A DNA stretch of 5,232 nt from assembly GCA_003529225.1 (NCBI GenBank), contig DOJM01000578.1, positions 6,444 through 11,675 on the forward strand, written 5' to 3'. This DNA comes from Paenibacillus sp. (lineage in GTDB: Bacteria > Bacillota > Bacilli > Paenibacillales > Paenibacillaceae). Positions 1 through 5,232 of the stretch are shown piece after piece (position 1 is the first letter of the stretch; each line of letters starts with the position of its first letter). The notes beneath the pieces are model-generated. The model did not search any database. It was not told where the DNA came from and saw only the letters and a program-made list of their open reading frames with translations. The position numbers were made by a program, and so were the translations under genes.

Positions 1-28
1 TAAGCGTTTCTTCGAAAAATAGAAGGAT

Positions 29-54
29 AAAGTATAAAGTAAAACTTATACTTT
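29..54. terminator. A/T-rich inverted repeat, possible bidirectional terminator
   Basis: Seen: a perfect 9-bp stem (AAAGTATAA at 29-37 with TTATACTTT at 46-54) around an 8-base loop. It is followed by T-rich sequence on both strands, so it could end transcripts from either side. The stem has almost no G/C, so it would be a weak terminator by itself. It is the leftmost of four tandem inverted repeats beyond the lipoprotein gene. It could serve a converging gene just outside the window; no such gene can be confirmed here. Confidence 0.4.
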
Positions 55-67
55 CTTATATTTCAAT

Positions 68-99
68 AAAGAGAGGGGCTAATTTTAGCCACTCTCTTT
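68..99. terminator. Rho-independent terminator, near-symmetrical
   Basis: Seen: AAAGAGAG (68-75) pairs with CTCTCTTT (92-99). After one mismatch (76 against 91), GGCTAA (77-82) pairs with TTAGCC (85-90), leaving a 2-base loop that would open to a larger one in RNA. Each strand has A-rich sequence before the stem and T-rich sequence after it, the usual form of a bidirectional intrinsic terminator between converging genes. On the minus strand it is the third hairpin downstream of the solute-binding lipoprotein gene. Confidence 0.6.
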
Positions 100-104
100 G
101 TTTA

Positions 105-150
105 AAAGATAAGAATTTATATGCTTCGCGCATAAATGTTCCTTATCTTT
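105..150 (-). terminator. Rho-independent terminator of the sugar-transport operon
   Basis: Seen: outer stem AAAGATAAG (105-113) with CTTATCTTT (142-150), 9 bp perfect. An inner stem ATGC/GCAT (121-124 with 130-133) closes a 5-base loop, with additional A/T pairing possible between the two. On the minus strand the structure ends in CTTATCTTTT, a short U-tract, so it is the best intrinsic terminator candidate for the operon, about 46 bases after the lipoprotein stop codon. The other strand lacks a comparable U-tract. Confidence 0.55.
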
Positions 151-156
151 CCCGCT

Positions 157-196
157 GAAACGGTACCGCCCTTTAAAAGGACGGCGAAGCCGTTTC
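157..196 (-). other. Hairpin starting at the lipoprotein stop codon
   Basis: Seen: GAAACGG (157-163) pairs with CCGTTTC (190-196), enclosing a second stem in which CCG and CCTTT (166-174) pair with AAAGG and CGG (176-184) around one mismatch. The last base of the TAG stop codon (196) is part of the outer stem. No U-run follows on the minus strand, so this is more likely a 3' stability structure than a terminator. A competing local hairpin, ACGGC-GAA-GCCGT at 181-193, uses the same bases, so the two folds exclude each other. Confidence 0.5.
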
Positions 197-1782
197 TACT
201 TGATTAAGCCCGCTTCTTTAAATTGCTTGATTACTGTGTCCTTATATTTCTGCATGTCAAACTTGGTGTCCAACGTATTTAGGAAATTCTCCCAGTTGTC
301 AAGAGGATCTTTGCCGGTCATAAATTTGACCAAGCTTTCATTAATGAAACGTTGGCGGTCTGCTGCCAATGTATCGTTCGGGTCTTCAGTCAATAAATTC
401 CCGGGCAAAGTAGGCGCCACGTATTTCTGATTGTTCTCAAAAGCTTCTGCCGTCTTAGGATTCTGGAAGCTGAAGTACTCAGCATCATCACCACGACGCG
501 GCATTCTATAATGATCGACCCATAGGTACTTTTCTTTCATTTCCTTTGATAATTCGGAGGTTTTATTTTTGATCTTGCCGTCCACTAAATCCCAATGAAT
601 CCCTTTAATTCCGTATGCAAAATTCGGATAGGCTTCTTTGTCCGTAAAGAGATAATTCAGCATGGACAAGATCCGAATGATTTTGTCCTTATCCGCTTTC
701 TTGGATATGGCCCATGAATTGCCTTGGAACGATTTTCTCTCTACAATTTGATCACCATAAGGACCTGTCATTGGAGGAATAACGATCCATTCCGGCACCT
801 CTCCACTGATTTCTTTCATTTTCTGCTGATAATCTGGTTCCAGCCTGCGGGCATCTCTTATCATGAAGCCAACTTTACCCTTAAATAACTTTTGGTCGAG
901 CAAATCGGGAGTATTCATCGTCACCCAGTCTGGATCTACAACTTTGGCTTCCATCATTTTATTAATATAAGCGAGCGCTTCCTTCATTTTTGGGTCGGTA
1001 TACAGGAACACCGGTTCATTGTCTTTCACATCAATGGCTGAGGGAGGATTAACACCAAACATCCACATCAAACTATCGAAGCCGTAGGTTTGCAGATTGC
1101 CTTCTTTATTCATTCCACCTATGAATCCGTACGTATCGTTTTTGCCATTACCGTCCGGATCTTTCTCTGTAAAGGCTTTCATAACTTCGAATAGCTCGTC
1201 AGGCGTTGTTGGCACTTCCATATTCAGCTTTTTCAGCCAATCATTGCGGATGAAGAAGCTCCGGCTAATACCGTTTACATTATCATAACCTGGAACCCCA
1301 ATGGTTTTTCCTTGATAGGACATCGCCTCCCAGGAGTCGTTGCTAAAACGTTTCTGCAATTCAGGAAATTGATCCAGATACGGTGTCAAATCCGCAAGAA
1401 CGCCTTGGTCATAATATTGCGCGAGATCAGCCCGGCTCTTCAAGAAGATCAAATCTGGAATATCTCCGCCAGCAATGAGCGTATTTAATTTAGTCGTTGC
1501 TTGCCCTGATTGAGGAATCATCATTTCCAAGTCGATATTTACTGCTTTCTCCAACATTTGGCGTTGGATATCTTCTTCACGAGGAGGAATCGGAGCAGCA
1601 GCATTGAAAGTGCCTTGGTTAAACATCGAAATTTTCAATTTGGGTTCAAAGGGACTAGACTGGCCTTGTGAATTACCCGAAGCTGATGATGTAACCTCTT
1701 TTTGTTCCCCACATCCTGACAATACCGTTCCCACACCGACCATTGCTGTCAGAATAGCAAATGTAATCGCTTTTCGTTGCAT
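196..1782 (-). CDS. Extracellular solute-binding lipoprotein of a sugar ABC transporter (LplA/YtcQ-like, CUT1)
   Basis: Substrate-capturing component of a CUT1 carbohydrate ABC importer, anchored to the outer face of the membrane. Residues 1-24 form a lipoprotein signal: a short basic start, a hydrophobic stretch and the lipobox L-S-G-C with the lipidated cysteine at 24. A Ser/Gly/Gln-rich linker (about 25-45) follows, then the binding domain from about 48 to the end. The 528-residue length fits the LplA family, which is longer than typical MalE-type proteins. The start at 1782 is supported by AAAGGAGAGG with 8 bases between GGAG and the ATG. It is last in the operon, 66 bases after the LplC-type permease, with a hairpin in the gap. 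It resembles binding proteins for plant-polysaccharide oligosaccharides (inference from family), but no glycosidase is nearby, so the ligand is unknown. The frame is intact. Confidence 0.93.
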   Translation of the reverse strand: MQRKAITFAILTAMVGVGTVLSGCGEQKEVTSSASGNSQGQSSPFEPKLKISMFNQGTFNAAAPIPPREEDIQRQMLEKAVNIDLEMMIPQSGQATTKLNTLIAGGDIPDLIFLKSRADLAQYYDQGVLADLTPYLDQFPELQKRFSNDSWEAMSYQGKTIGVPGYDNVNGISRSFFIRNDWLKKLNMEVPTTPDELFEVMKAFTEKDPDGNGKNDTYGFIGGMNKEGNLQTYGFDSLMWMFGVNPPSAIDVKDNEPVFLYTDPKMKEALAYINKMMEAKVVDPDWVTMNTPDLLDQKLFKGKVGFMIRDARRLEPDYQQKMKEISGEVPEWIVIPPMTGPYGDQIVERKSFQGNSWAISKKADKDKIIRILSMLNYLFTDKEAYPNFAYGIKGIHWDLVDGKIKNKTSELSKEMKEKYLWVDHYRMPRRGDDAEYFSFQNPKTAEAFENNQKYVAPTLPGNLLTEDPNDTLAADRQRFINESLVKFMTGKDPLDNWENFLNTLDTKFDMQKYKDTVIKQFKEAGLIK

Positions 1783-1805
1783 AATGACCTCTCCTTTGCT
1801 TCTAT

Positions 1806-1830
1806 ATTATCACGGTTTCCCCGTAACAAC
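1806..1830 (-). other. Intergenic RNA hairpin before the lipoprotein gene
   Basis: Seen: in the minus-strand transcript GUUGUUACGG pairs with CCGUGAUAAU over 10 consecutive pairs, three of them G-U, closing a GGAAA loop. The G-U pairs form only in the minus-strand RNA, which fits selection for a structure in the operon transcript. No U-tract follows, so it is not a strong terminator. It ends 23 bases before the lipoprotein ATG and leaves the ribosome site free. Inference: it could stabilise the lipoprotein part of the message and raise its level over the permeases, as known for other binding-protein operons. Confidence 0.5.
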
Positions 1831-1848
1831 TCAGGTTGGAATATCTTT

Positions 1849-2718
1849 TTAACCTTTAACCGATCCCAAGAGTACACCTTTGGTAAAATGCTTTTGCATA
1901 AATGGGTAAACGATCAAAATCGGAACTGTAGTCACGACAACTGCTGCCATTTGTATAGCGAACGTACTAACAGCTCCGGTATTGGCAAGCGAATCAGCAC
2001 TTTGTGTTGCGACGTTAAGCAGGATGTTGCGCAAGATCACTTGAAGCGGCATTAAGTTGGTATCATTGATATAAACAATAGCATCGAAATAACTGTTCCA
2101 ATGCCCGACTGCGTAAAATAATGAAATTGTGGAAAGGACGGGCAAGGACAGGGGTAAAATGATCCGCCATAACGACTGAAGCTCACTTGCACCGTCTACT
2201 CTCGCTGATTCCTCGATTTCAGCAGGCAATTGCTCGAAAAAGCCTTTAATGATCACCAGATTAAATGCACTAATGAGATGTGGAATAATCAATACCCACG
2301 GACTGTTTAGCAATCCCAGAGAGCGGACTAGTAAATAAGTCGGAATTAATCCTCCCCCAAACATCATGGTAAAGACAATGAATAGTAAAAATGGGCTTCG
2401 ACCCGGCAAATATTTTTTGGATAACGGATATGCCGCTATTACCGTAAAGAACACATTGAGAGCAGTGCCTACTATCGTTCGAAACAATGTAATTTTATAC
2501 GCCTGCCCGATACCATGAGAAATGAATACTTCTTTATAGGCTAGAAAGGTAAAGGATTCGGGTATAATAACAATTCCTCTTCTTAACACTTCCGATTCTG
2601 GCGTCACTGAAACAGCAACCACATATAGAAATGGTAGTAAGCAAAGTAGAGCTAGCAAAATAAGAATAAAATAAACGACGGCTTGCCAGACTTTTTCTCC
2701 GATTGTCAAATTGATCAT
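1849..2718 (-). CDS. Sugar ABC transporter permease, LplC/YtcP-like (MalG type)
   Basis: One half of the heterodimeric membrane channel of the CUT1 importer. The product from 2718 is 289 residues, the usual size for LplC-type permeases. About six hydrophobic segments are visible, beginning within the first 40 residues. The cytoplasmic EAA loop, which docks the ATPase, is clear: E-S-A-R-V-D-G-A followed by I-L-P-L at about residues 169-191. The tail ends Q-K-H-F-T-K-G-V-L-L-G-S-V-K-G, characteristic of this family. An in-frame ATG at 2748 would add 10 residues and overlap the upstream gene, but it has no ribosome site; the ATG at 2718 has GAGGTGG 8 bases before it and is preferred. It lies 13 bases after the LplB-type gene, implying co-transcription and coupled translation. 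Confidence 0.92.
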   Translation of the reverse strand: MINLTIGEKVWQAVVYFILILLALLCLLPFLYVVAVSVTPESEVLRRGIVIIPESFTFLAYKEVFISHGIGQAYKITLFRTIVGTALNVFFTVIAAYPLSKKYLPGRSPFLLFIVFTMMFGGGLIPTYLLVRSLGLLNSPWVLIIPHLISAFNLVIIKGFFEQLPAEIEESARVDGASELQSLWRIILPLSLPVLSTISLFYAVGHWNSYFDAIVYINDTNLMPLQVILRNILLNVATQSADSLANTGAVSTFAIQMAAVVVTTVPILIVYPFMQKHFTKGVLLGSVKG

Positions 2719-2726
2719 ATTGATAA

Positions 2727-2733
2727 CCACCTC
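2727..2733 (-). promoter_or_regulatory. Ribosome binding site that fixes the LplC-type permease start
   Basis: GAGGTGG on the minus strand lies 8 bases before the ATG at 2718 and overlaps the TGA stop of the LplB-type permease (2732-2734). This placement supports stop/start coupling. The alternative ATG at 2748 is preceded by A-rich sequence with no Shine-Dalgarno match. Confidence 0.75.
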
Positions 2734-3679
2734 ACCAAATTTGCCCATCGAATTTTTTGGCGAGCTTATTCGCTGCCAACACTAAAACAAATCCGATGAC
2801 CGCTTTAAACAATCCCACAGCAGTAGCCAAGCCAATCTTAAGTCGCTCGAGCCCTTCACGGTATACCCATGTGTCGATAATGTCGATCTTCTCCTGATTA
2901 AAGCTGTTGGCAAACATGAATATTTGGTCAAAACCAGCATCCAGAATATGGCTTAATTTAAGGATCAGCATCAGAATCATCACGCCTCGAATGCCGGGAA
3001 GTGTTACATGCCATAGCTGTCTCCATTTGGAAGCGCCATCAATTCTAGCCGCTTCATATAAGCTTGGATCGATTCCTGCTAATGCTGCAAGGTACAATAT
3101 CGCTCCCCATCCAATATCCTTCCATATTTCAGATAAGATGATCAGCAGTCTGCCCCAGGCAGGTTCCGTTAGGAATGAGATGGGTTCAACTCCAGCTTCC
3201 TTCAAAATCATGTTAAAAAGACCATCCCCTGGGGCTAATAATGCCACCATCATTCCATAAACAATGACCCATGATAGAAAATGGGGCAAATAAGTGATCG
3301 TTTGTACGATTTTCTTAAACCATTGGGTATAAACTTCATTGAGCAGCAAAGCAAGTATGATAGGAGCTGAAAAACCGAACAATAGCTTATACAGCGATAT
3401 GATTATCGTATTTCTCATGATGTCCCAGAAATAAACGCCGTTCATAAAATCTGTAAAATTTCTAAATCCCACCCATGGGCTATCCCATAGTCCTAAAGCT
3501 AGGTTATAGTTTTTAAAAGCAATAATGATTCCCGCCATAGGAATGTATTTGAATACGGCAAAGTAAACTAATGCCGGGAACAAGAGCGCGTACATCACTT
3601 TATACTTCTTTATCGTTCTAATCCATGAATTCCGCTTTTTGGTGAGGGGAATGGCGTCCGCTGCCAATTTTGCTTGCAT
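2732..3679 (-). CDS. Sugar ABC transporter permease, LplB/YteP-like (MalF type)
   Basis: The other half of the CUT1 membrane channel and the first gene of the operon. The 315-residue length is typical of LplB-type permeases. A basic N-terminal stretch (14-27) precedes the first membrane segment (about 29-53); further hydrophobic segments lie near 92-113, 127-149, 177-200, 230-246 and 283-303. The EAA loop reads E-A-A-R-I-D-G-A followed by V-T-L-P at about 209-228 and is the docking site for the shared ATPase. The Y-K-V-M-Y-A-L-L-F-P-A start and the C-terminal K-K-F-D-G-Q-I-W tail are familiar LplB features. GAGGTGAT precedes the ATG at close to ideal spacing. No ATPase gene is present, as usual for this subfamily, where an MsmX-like protein serves several importers (established for Bacillus). 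The frame is intact. Confidence 0.93.
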   Translation of the reverse strand: MQAKLAADAIPLTKKRNSWIRTIKKYKVMYALLFPALVYFAVFKYIPMAGIIIAFKNYNLALGLWDSPWVGFRNFTDFMNGVYFWDIMRNTIIISLYKLLFGFSAPIILALLLNEVYTQWFKKIVQTITYLPHFLSWVIVYGMMVALLAPGDGLFNMILKEAGVEPISFLTEPAWGRLLIILSEIWKDIGWGAILYLAALAGIDPSLYEAARIDGASKWRQLWHVTLPGIRGVMILMLILKLSHILDAGFDQIFMFANSFNQEKIDIIDTWVYREGLERLKIGLATAVGLFKAVIGFVLVLAANKLAKKFDGQIW

Positions 3680-3708
3680 ATCATCACCTCGTCTTTATTT
3701 ATATTTGT

Positions 3709-3717
3709 ATAATAGCA
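3709..3717 (-). promoter_or_regulatory. Candidate extended -10 promoter of the transport operon
   Basis: Seen: minus-strand TGC-TATTAT, an extended -10 with five of six matches to TATAAT. The start would fall near 3702, giving a leader of roughly 22 bases that still contains the GAGGTGAT ribosome site of the first permease. I found no good -35 hexamer at 16-18 bases, so the call rests on the extended -10 and its position. The octamer GATGCTAT that overlaps it recurs in the same orientation at 3874-3881. Confidence 0.35.
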
Positions 3718-3766
3718 TCCCCCTATTGGATAAATTTCTGTGATTTCAAGAATTTCTTATAAGATT

Positions 3767-3859
3767 TTAAGTAAGTACAGCCTTGGATAATTCCATTACA
3801 ATAGGCATGAAAAACCGGACAATGTTTATCGGCAACTCACTCTCTTCGACTGCATTCAT
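3767..3859 (-). CDS. Possible small protein of 30 residues, unrecognised
   Basis: An ATG-to-TAA frame of 30 codons lies in the same direction as the permease operon, ending 87 bases before its start. The predicted peptide begins with an acidic stretch (E-E-S-E at 5-8) followed by a hydrophobic, amphipathic segment (N-I-V-R-F-F-M-P-I-V-M-E-L at about 12-24). AGGA lies 10 bases before the ATG, a weak ribosome site. I do not recognise it. It could be a small membrane-associated protein, a leader peptide, a gene remnant, or chance, which is quite possible at this length. Confidence 0.2.
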   Translation of the reverse strand: MNAVEESELPINIVRFFMPIVMELSKAVLT

Positions 3860-3943
3860 GATGCTGAATTCCTATAGCATCTTTAACAATTACATTTAAG
3901 ATGAATATGTATTAAAGTGAATTTACGCTGCTAAAGCGCACAA

Positions 3944-3976
3944 AAGGCTGAGAATCTTATTCGGATTCTCAGCCTT
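3944..3976 (-). terminator. Strong rho-independent terminator after the anti-sigma gene
   Basis: Seen: a perfect 13-bp stem (AAGGCTGAGAATC at 3944-3956 with its complement at 3964-3976) and a 7-base loop. On the minus strand the stem runs into CCTTTTGTG, a short U-tract. It is the second of two hairpins downstream of the anti-sigma stop codon and would separate that unit from the transport operon. Confidence 0.75.
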
Positions 3977-3997
3977 CTATTATATCGATACGGAGTA

Positions 3998-4038
3998 AAC
4001 GGGAATCTCCCCCAATTAGATTGGAGAAGATTCCCGTT
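3998..4038. terminator. First terminator after the anti-sigma gene, bidirectional form
   Basis: Seen: an 11-bp perfect outer stem (AACGGGAATCT at 3998-4008 with AGATTCCCGTT at 4028-4038). An inner CCAAT/ATTGG stem (4012-4016 with 4020-4024) closes a 3-base loop, with a short internal mismatch region between the two. It starts 13 bases after the anti-sigma stop. The minus strand continues as GTTTAC, a weak U-tract. The plus strand continues as GTTGTTTTAATATTT, which is richer, so it could also stop antisense transcripts from entering the anti-sigma gene. Confidence 0.7.
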
Positions 4039-4051
4039 GTTTTAATATTTA

Positions 4052-5002
4052 TTATTCCAAATAGCCTTCGGCAAGTTTCATTAGGGTTTCTTTGCTTACT
4101 TTATTTATGTCTCCACGTAAAGTATAGGCGTATTTCACCTTTTTGTCTGGGCTCTCGTATACCCATTTCAGCTCGTGCGTCTGCGAAGGAGCAAATTCTG
4201 TATGCAGCATTTCTATTCCCTTCACTTGAACCTTCTCCTGCTTAAATTCAACGTTCTCGTCAATATACATTGTAGGATCGCTATTTCCACTCAGATTAGT
4301 GATATCAACCCCGATTTTATCTTCGCCATTTTGATACGTAGCAAAGAGAAGGAAAAGCTGATCTGTCATTTCAACCGGCATCATGGCATATCCCTGATTG
4401 GATTCTTCCGCCTGCTTTCTCAGCTTTTCTGCCATTTTCTTTTTTTCTTCCGAAGAAGGAGGATTTACTTCCTGAGCATTTTTAAAGATTACGTCCGCAT
4501 TTTGGAATGTATAATTTCCATTGACTTTGTCTGCGATCTTAATGGACTTATCCGTAATCTTATCACGCAATTGAGAAAGATCTTGGAAGACAGTCACCTT
4601 CGTTCCAAGAATTGCTTCATGATCCTGGTTATTGGCAACCATATAGAACAGCCCAGCTTCCCCGTTCTTTAGCACCTTATCCTTAAGTTCATAAAATGCC
4701 TTGAACTGCGCTGTCTCATCTTTCGATTCTGTTTTTACGTAATCTTTCGTCGATTTAGTTTCATATACGACTTTGCCATCTTTATTCGTCAAAGAATGAT
4801 ATTGAACTGCCGCATAACCCGTGGAGGCCATTAACATCATCCCTATACACGCAGTCAACACAACTTTATATTTCATAAAAAACCTCTCCTTTTCTTTTGG
4901 CTTAGCATGTAATATTCTCATTACTTTTCCTGTCAAGTCGGCGTCGGGAATGCGCGGGTCATCAAACAGTCTTTTCAAATCCCGATCCCTGTCCATATTC
5001 AT
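4052..5002 (-). CDS. Membrane-anchored anti-sigma factor with DUF4367-like C-terminal domain
   Basis: Likely negative regulator of the upstream sigma factor: a short cytoplasmic part would bind sigma and the outer domain would sense a signal. Visible parts: a charged cytosolic segment (1-42), a hydrophobic membrane segment (about 46-66), a long outer region with a Lys/Glu-rich helix (185-201), and a C-terminal region (about 205-316) resembling DUF4367, with H-E-L-K-W-V-Y, K-Y-A-Y-T-L-R-G and a final L-M-K-L-A-E-G. No zinc-binding H-x3-C-x2-C anti-sigma motif is present, so the sigma-binding role is inferred mainly from gene order. It overlaps the sigma gene by 41 bases, indicating translational coupling. 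Starts at residue 1 (AAGGGAG, 9 bases) or 3 (GGGAG, 8 bases) are equally plausible. A further strong start signal precedes Met43. Tandem terminators follow. Confidence 0.8.
   Translation of the reverse strand: MNMDRDRDLKRLFDDPRIPDADLTGKVMRILHAKPKEKERFFMKYKVVLTACIGMMLMASTGYAAVQYHSLTNKDGKVVYETKSTKDYVKTESKDETAQFKAFYELKDKVLKNGEAGLFYMVANNQDHEAILGTKVTVFQDLSQLRDKITDKSIKIADKVNGNYTFQNADVIFKNAQEVNPPSSEEKKKMAEKLRKQAEESNQGYAMMPVEMTDQLFLLFATYQNGEDKIGVDITNLSGNSDPTMYIDENVEFKQEKVQVKGIEMLHTEFAPSQTHELKWVYESPDKKVKYAYTLRGDINKVSKETLMKLAEGYLE
4883..4893 (-). promoter_or_regulatory. Internal Shine-Dalgarno site before Met43 of the anti-sigma gene
   Basis: Minus-strand AAAAGGAGAGG sits 6 bases (TTTTTT) before an in-frame ATG at 4876; GGAG to ATG is 9 bases. 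This nearly copies the lipoprotein gene's own site (AAAGGAGAGG) and is better than the site at the annotated start. The shorter product would be 274 residues and begin M-K-Y-K-V-V-L-T, a good signal-peptide start, without the cytoplasmic sigma-binding part. The same bases encode the charged residues E-K-E-R, so chance is possible. Confidence 0.4.
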
Positions 5003-5232
5003 ACACTCCCACTCCCTTCACTTGAGCATAATACTTTCGAAATTTTGCAGATGCACGTTCGTATTTTTTACGAAGGCTGGCACTGTTTTTGCCGAGAATC
5101 AATCCGATCTCCTGGTAGCTTTTATCCTCGACACAACGTAAGATTAACAAGTTACGCTCTTCCGCCGATAATTTTGCCATGGCTTGATGTACGGATTCAT
5201 CAAAATAGTTGGCTTCAATATGCAAGTCGACT
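4962..5232 (-). CDS. RNA polymerase sigma factor, sigma-70 family (ECF-like), C-terminal part only
   Basis: The last 89 residues of a sigma factor; the frame stays open to the window edge, so the N-terminal part (region 2) lies outside. The visible part is a sigma-70 region 4, which recognises the -35 element: L-S-A-E-E-R-N-L-L-I-L-R (21-32 of the fragment) and the helix-turn-helix Y-Q-E-I-G-L-I-L-G-K-N-S-A-S-L-R-K-K-Y-E-R-A (39-60). An in-frame TTG at 5225 should not be taken as a start, because region 4 needs the preceding domains. The last 17 or so residues are Gly/Tyr-rich, look non-conserved, and overlap the anti-sigma ribosome site and start in another frame. Pairing with a membrane protein suggests control by an external or envelope signal (inference). 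Confidence 0.85.
   Translation of the reverse strand, partial: VDLHIEANYFDESVHQAMAKLSAEERNLLILRCVEDKSYQEIGLILGKNSASLRKKYERASAKFRKYYAQVKGVGVYEYGQGSGFEKTV

Larger units (their letters stand above)
3680..4051. other. Intergenic region between the sigma/anti-sigma unit and the transport operon
   Basis: This stretch of 372 bases has no convincing gene. From right to left it holds two tandem hairpin terminators for the anti-sigma gene (3998-4038, 3944-3976), then A/T-rich sequence with a doubtful minus-strand small ORF of 30 codons (3767-3859), a 10-bp palindrome TCTTATAAGA (3755-3764) and a candidate extended -10 element (3709-3717) just before the permease operon. A plus-strand ORF of 30 codons (3807-3899) overlaps the minus one but has no properly spaced ribosome site. 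I saw no convincing CcpA operator, riboswitch or tRNA. Confidence 0.7.

Noticed and set aside
2..22. Plus-strand frame ending K-R-F-F-E-K-stop, a possible end of a converging gene
   Set aside because: Only six codons are visible; the hairpins to its right fit a converging gene, but six residues cannot support a call.
1786..1835. Possible internal promoter TTGTTA-17-TATAGA before the lipoprotein gene
   Set aside because: The start would fall inside the ribosome site, removing it; the same bases are better explained by the 1806-1830 hairpin.
3708..3713. Plus-strand TATAAT that could drive an antisense RNA toward the terminator at 3998-4038
   Set aside because: No -35 match at 16-18 bases upstream, and the near-symmetrical A/T run is equally explained as the minus-strand -10.
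3807..3899. Plus-strand 30-codon frame in the intergenic region
   Set aside because: The only AGG is one base from the ATG, no promoter is evident, and the composition is unremarkable.
3928..3943. Partial match to a CcpA operator around TAAAGCGCACA
   Set aside because: Several key positions fail and it lies over 200 bases from the likely promoter, beyond a terminator.
4175..4672. Long plus-strand frame opposite the anti-sigma gene
   Set aside because: It is the antisense shadow of a well-supported coding region, without a ribosome site or protein-like composition.
5226..5231. GTCGAC (SalI site) at the very end of the window
   Set aside because: It could be a clone boundary, but the sigma frame runs through it and a six-base match alone shows nothing.

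Overview
The window looks like chromosomal DNA of a low-to-moderate GC Gram-positive spore-former, most likely Paenibacillus or a close relative. The evidence is the strong purine-rich Shine-Dalgarno sites, the lipobox-type solute-binding lipoprotein, a CUT1 sugar transporter with two LplB/LplC-type permeases and no local ATPase, and a sigma/anti-sigma pair with a DUF4367-like tail. The genus is inferred from family resemblance, not shown directly. All recognisable genes lie on the minus strand, so transcription runs from right to left.

Region by region: positions 5232 to 4052 hold the end of a sigma-70-family (ECF-like) sigma factor gene, cut by the window edge, and a membrane-anchored anti-sigma/DUF4367-like gene that overlaps it by 41 bases. 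Two strong tandem hairpin terminators follow (3998-4038 and 3944-3976). The 372-base gap between 4051 and 3680 contains these terminators, a doubtful 30-residue small ORF, a palindrome and a candidate extended -10 promoter. Positions 3679 to 196 form a three-gene sugar-uptake operon: LplB-type permease, LplC-type permease, then a solute-binding lipoprotein. A hairpin sits between the second permease and the lipoprotein gene. Positions 1 to 196 hold four inverted repeats in tandem, at least two of which look like terminators.

How the genes work together: the lipoprotein would capture an oligosaccharide outside the membrane and deliver it to the heterodimeric permease. ATP hydrolysis would be supplied by an ATPase encoded elsewhere, as with MsmX in Bacillus. 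No glycosidase or regulator is in view, so the sugar cannot be named. The sigma/anti-sigma pair is a separate transcription unit: the anti-sigma protein would hold the sigma factor at the membrane until an external signal is sensed.

No clearly new system is visible. The points most worth a second look are a strong internal ribosome binding site placed directly before the membrane segment of the anti-sigma gene, the four-hairpin array at the left end, and the hairpin in front of the lipoprotein gene.
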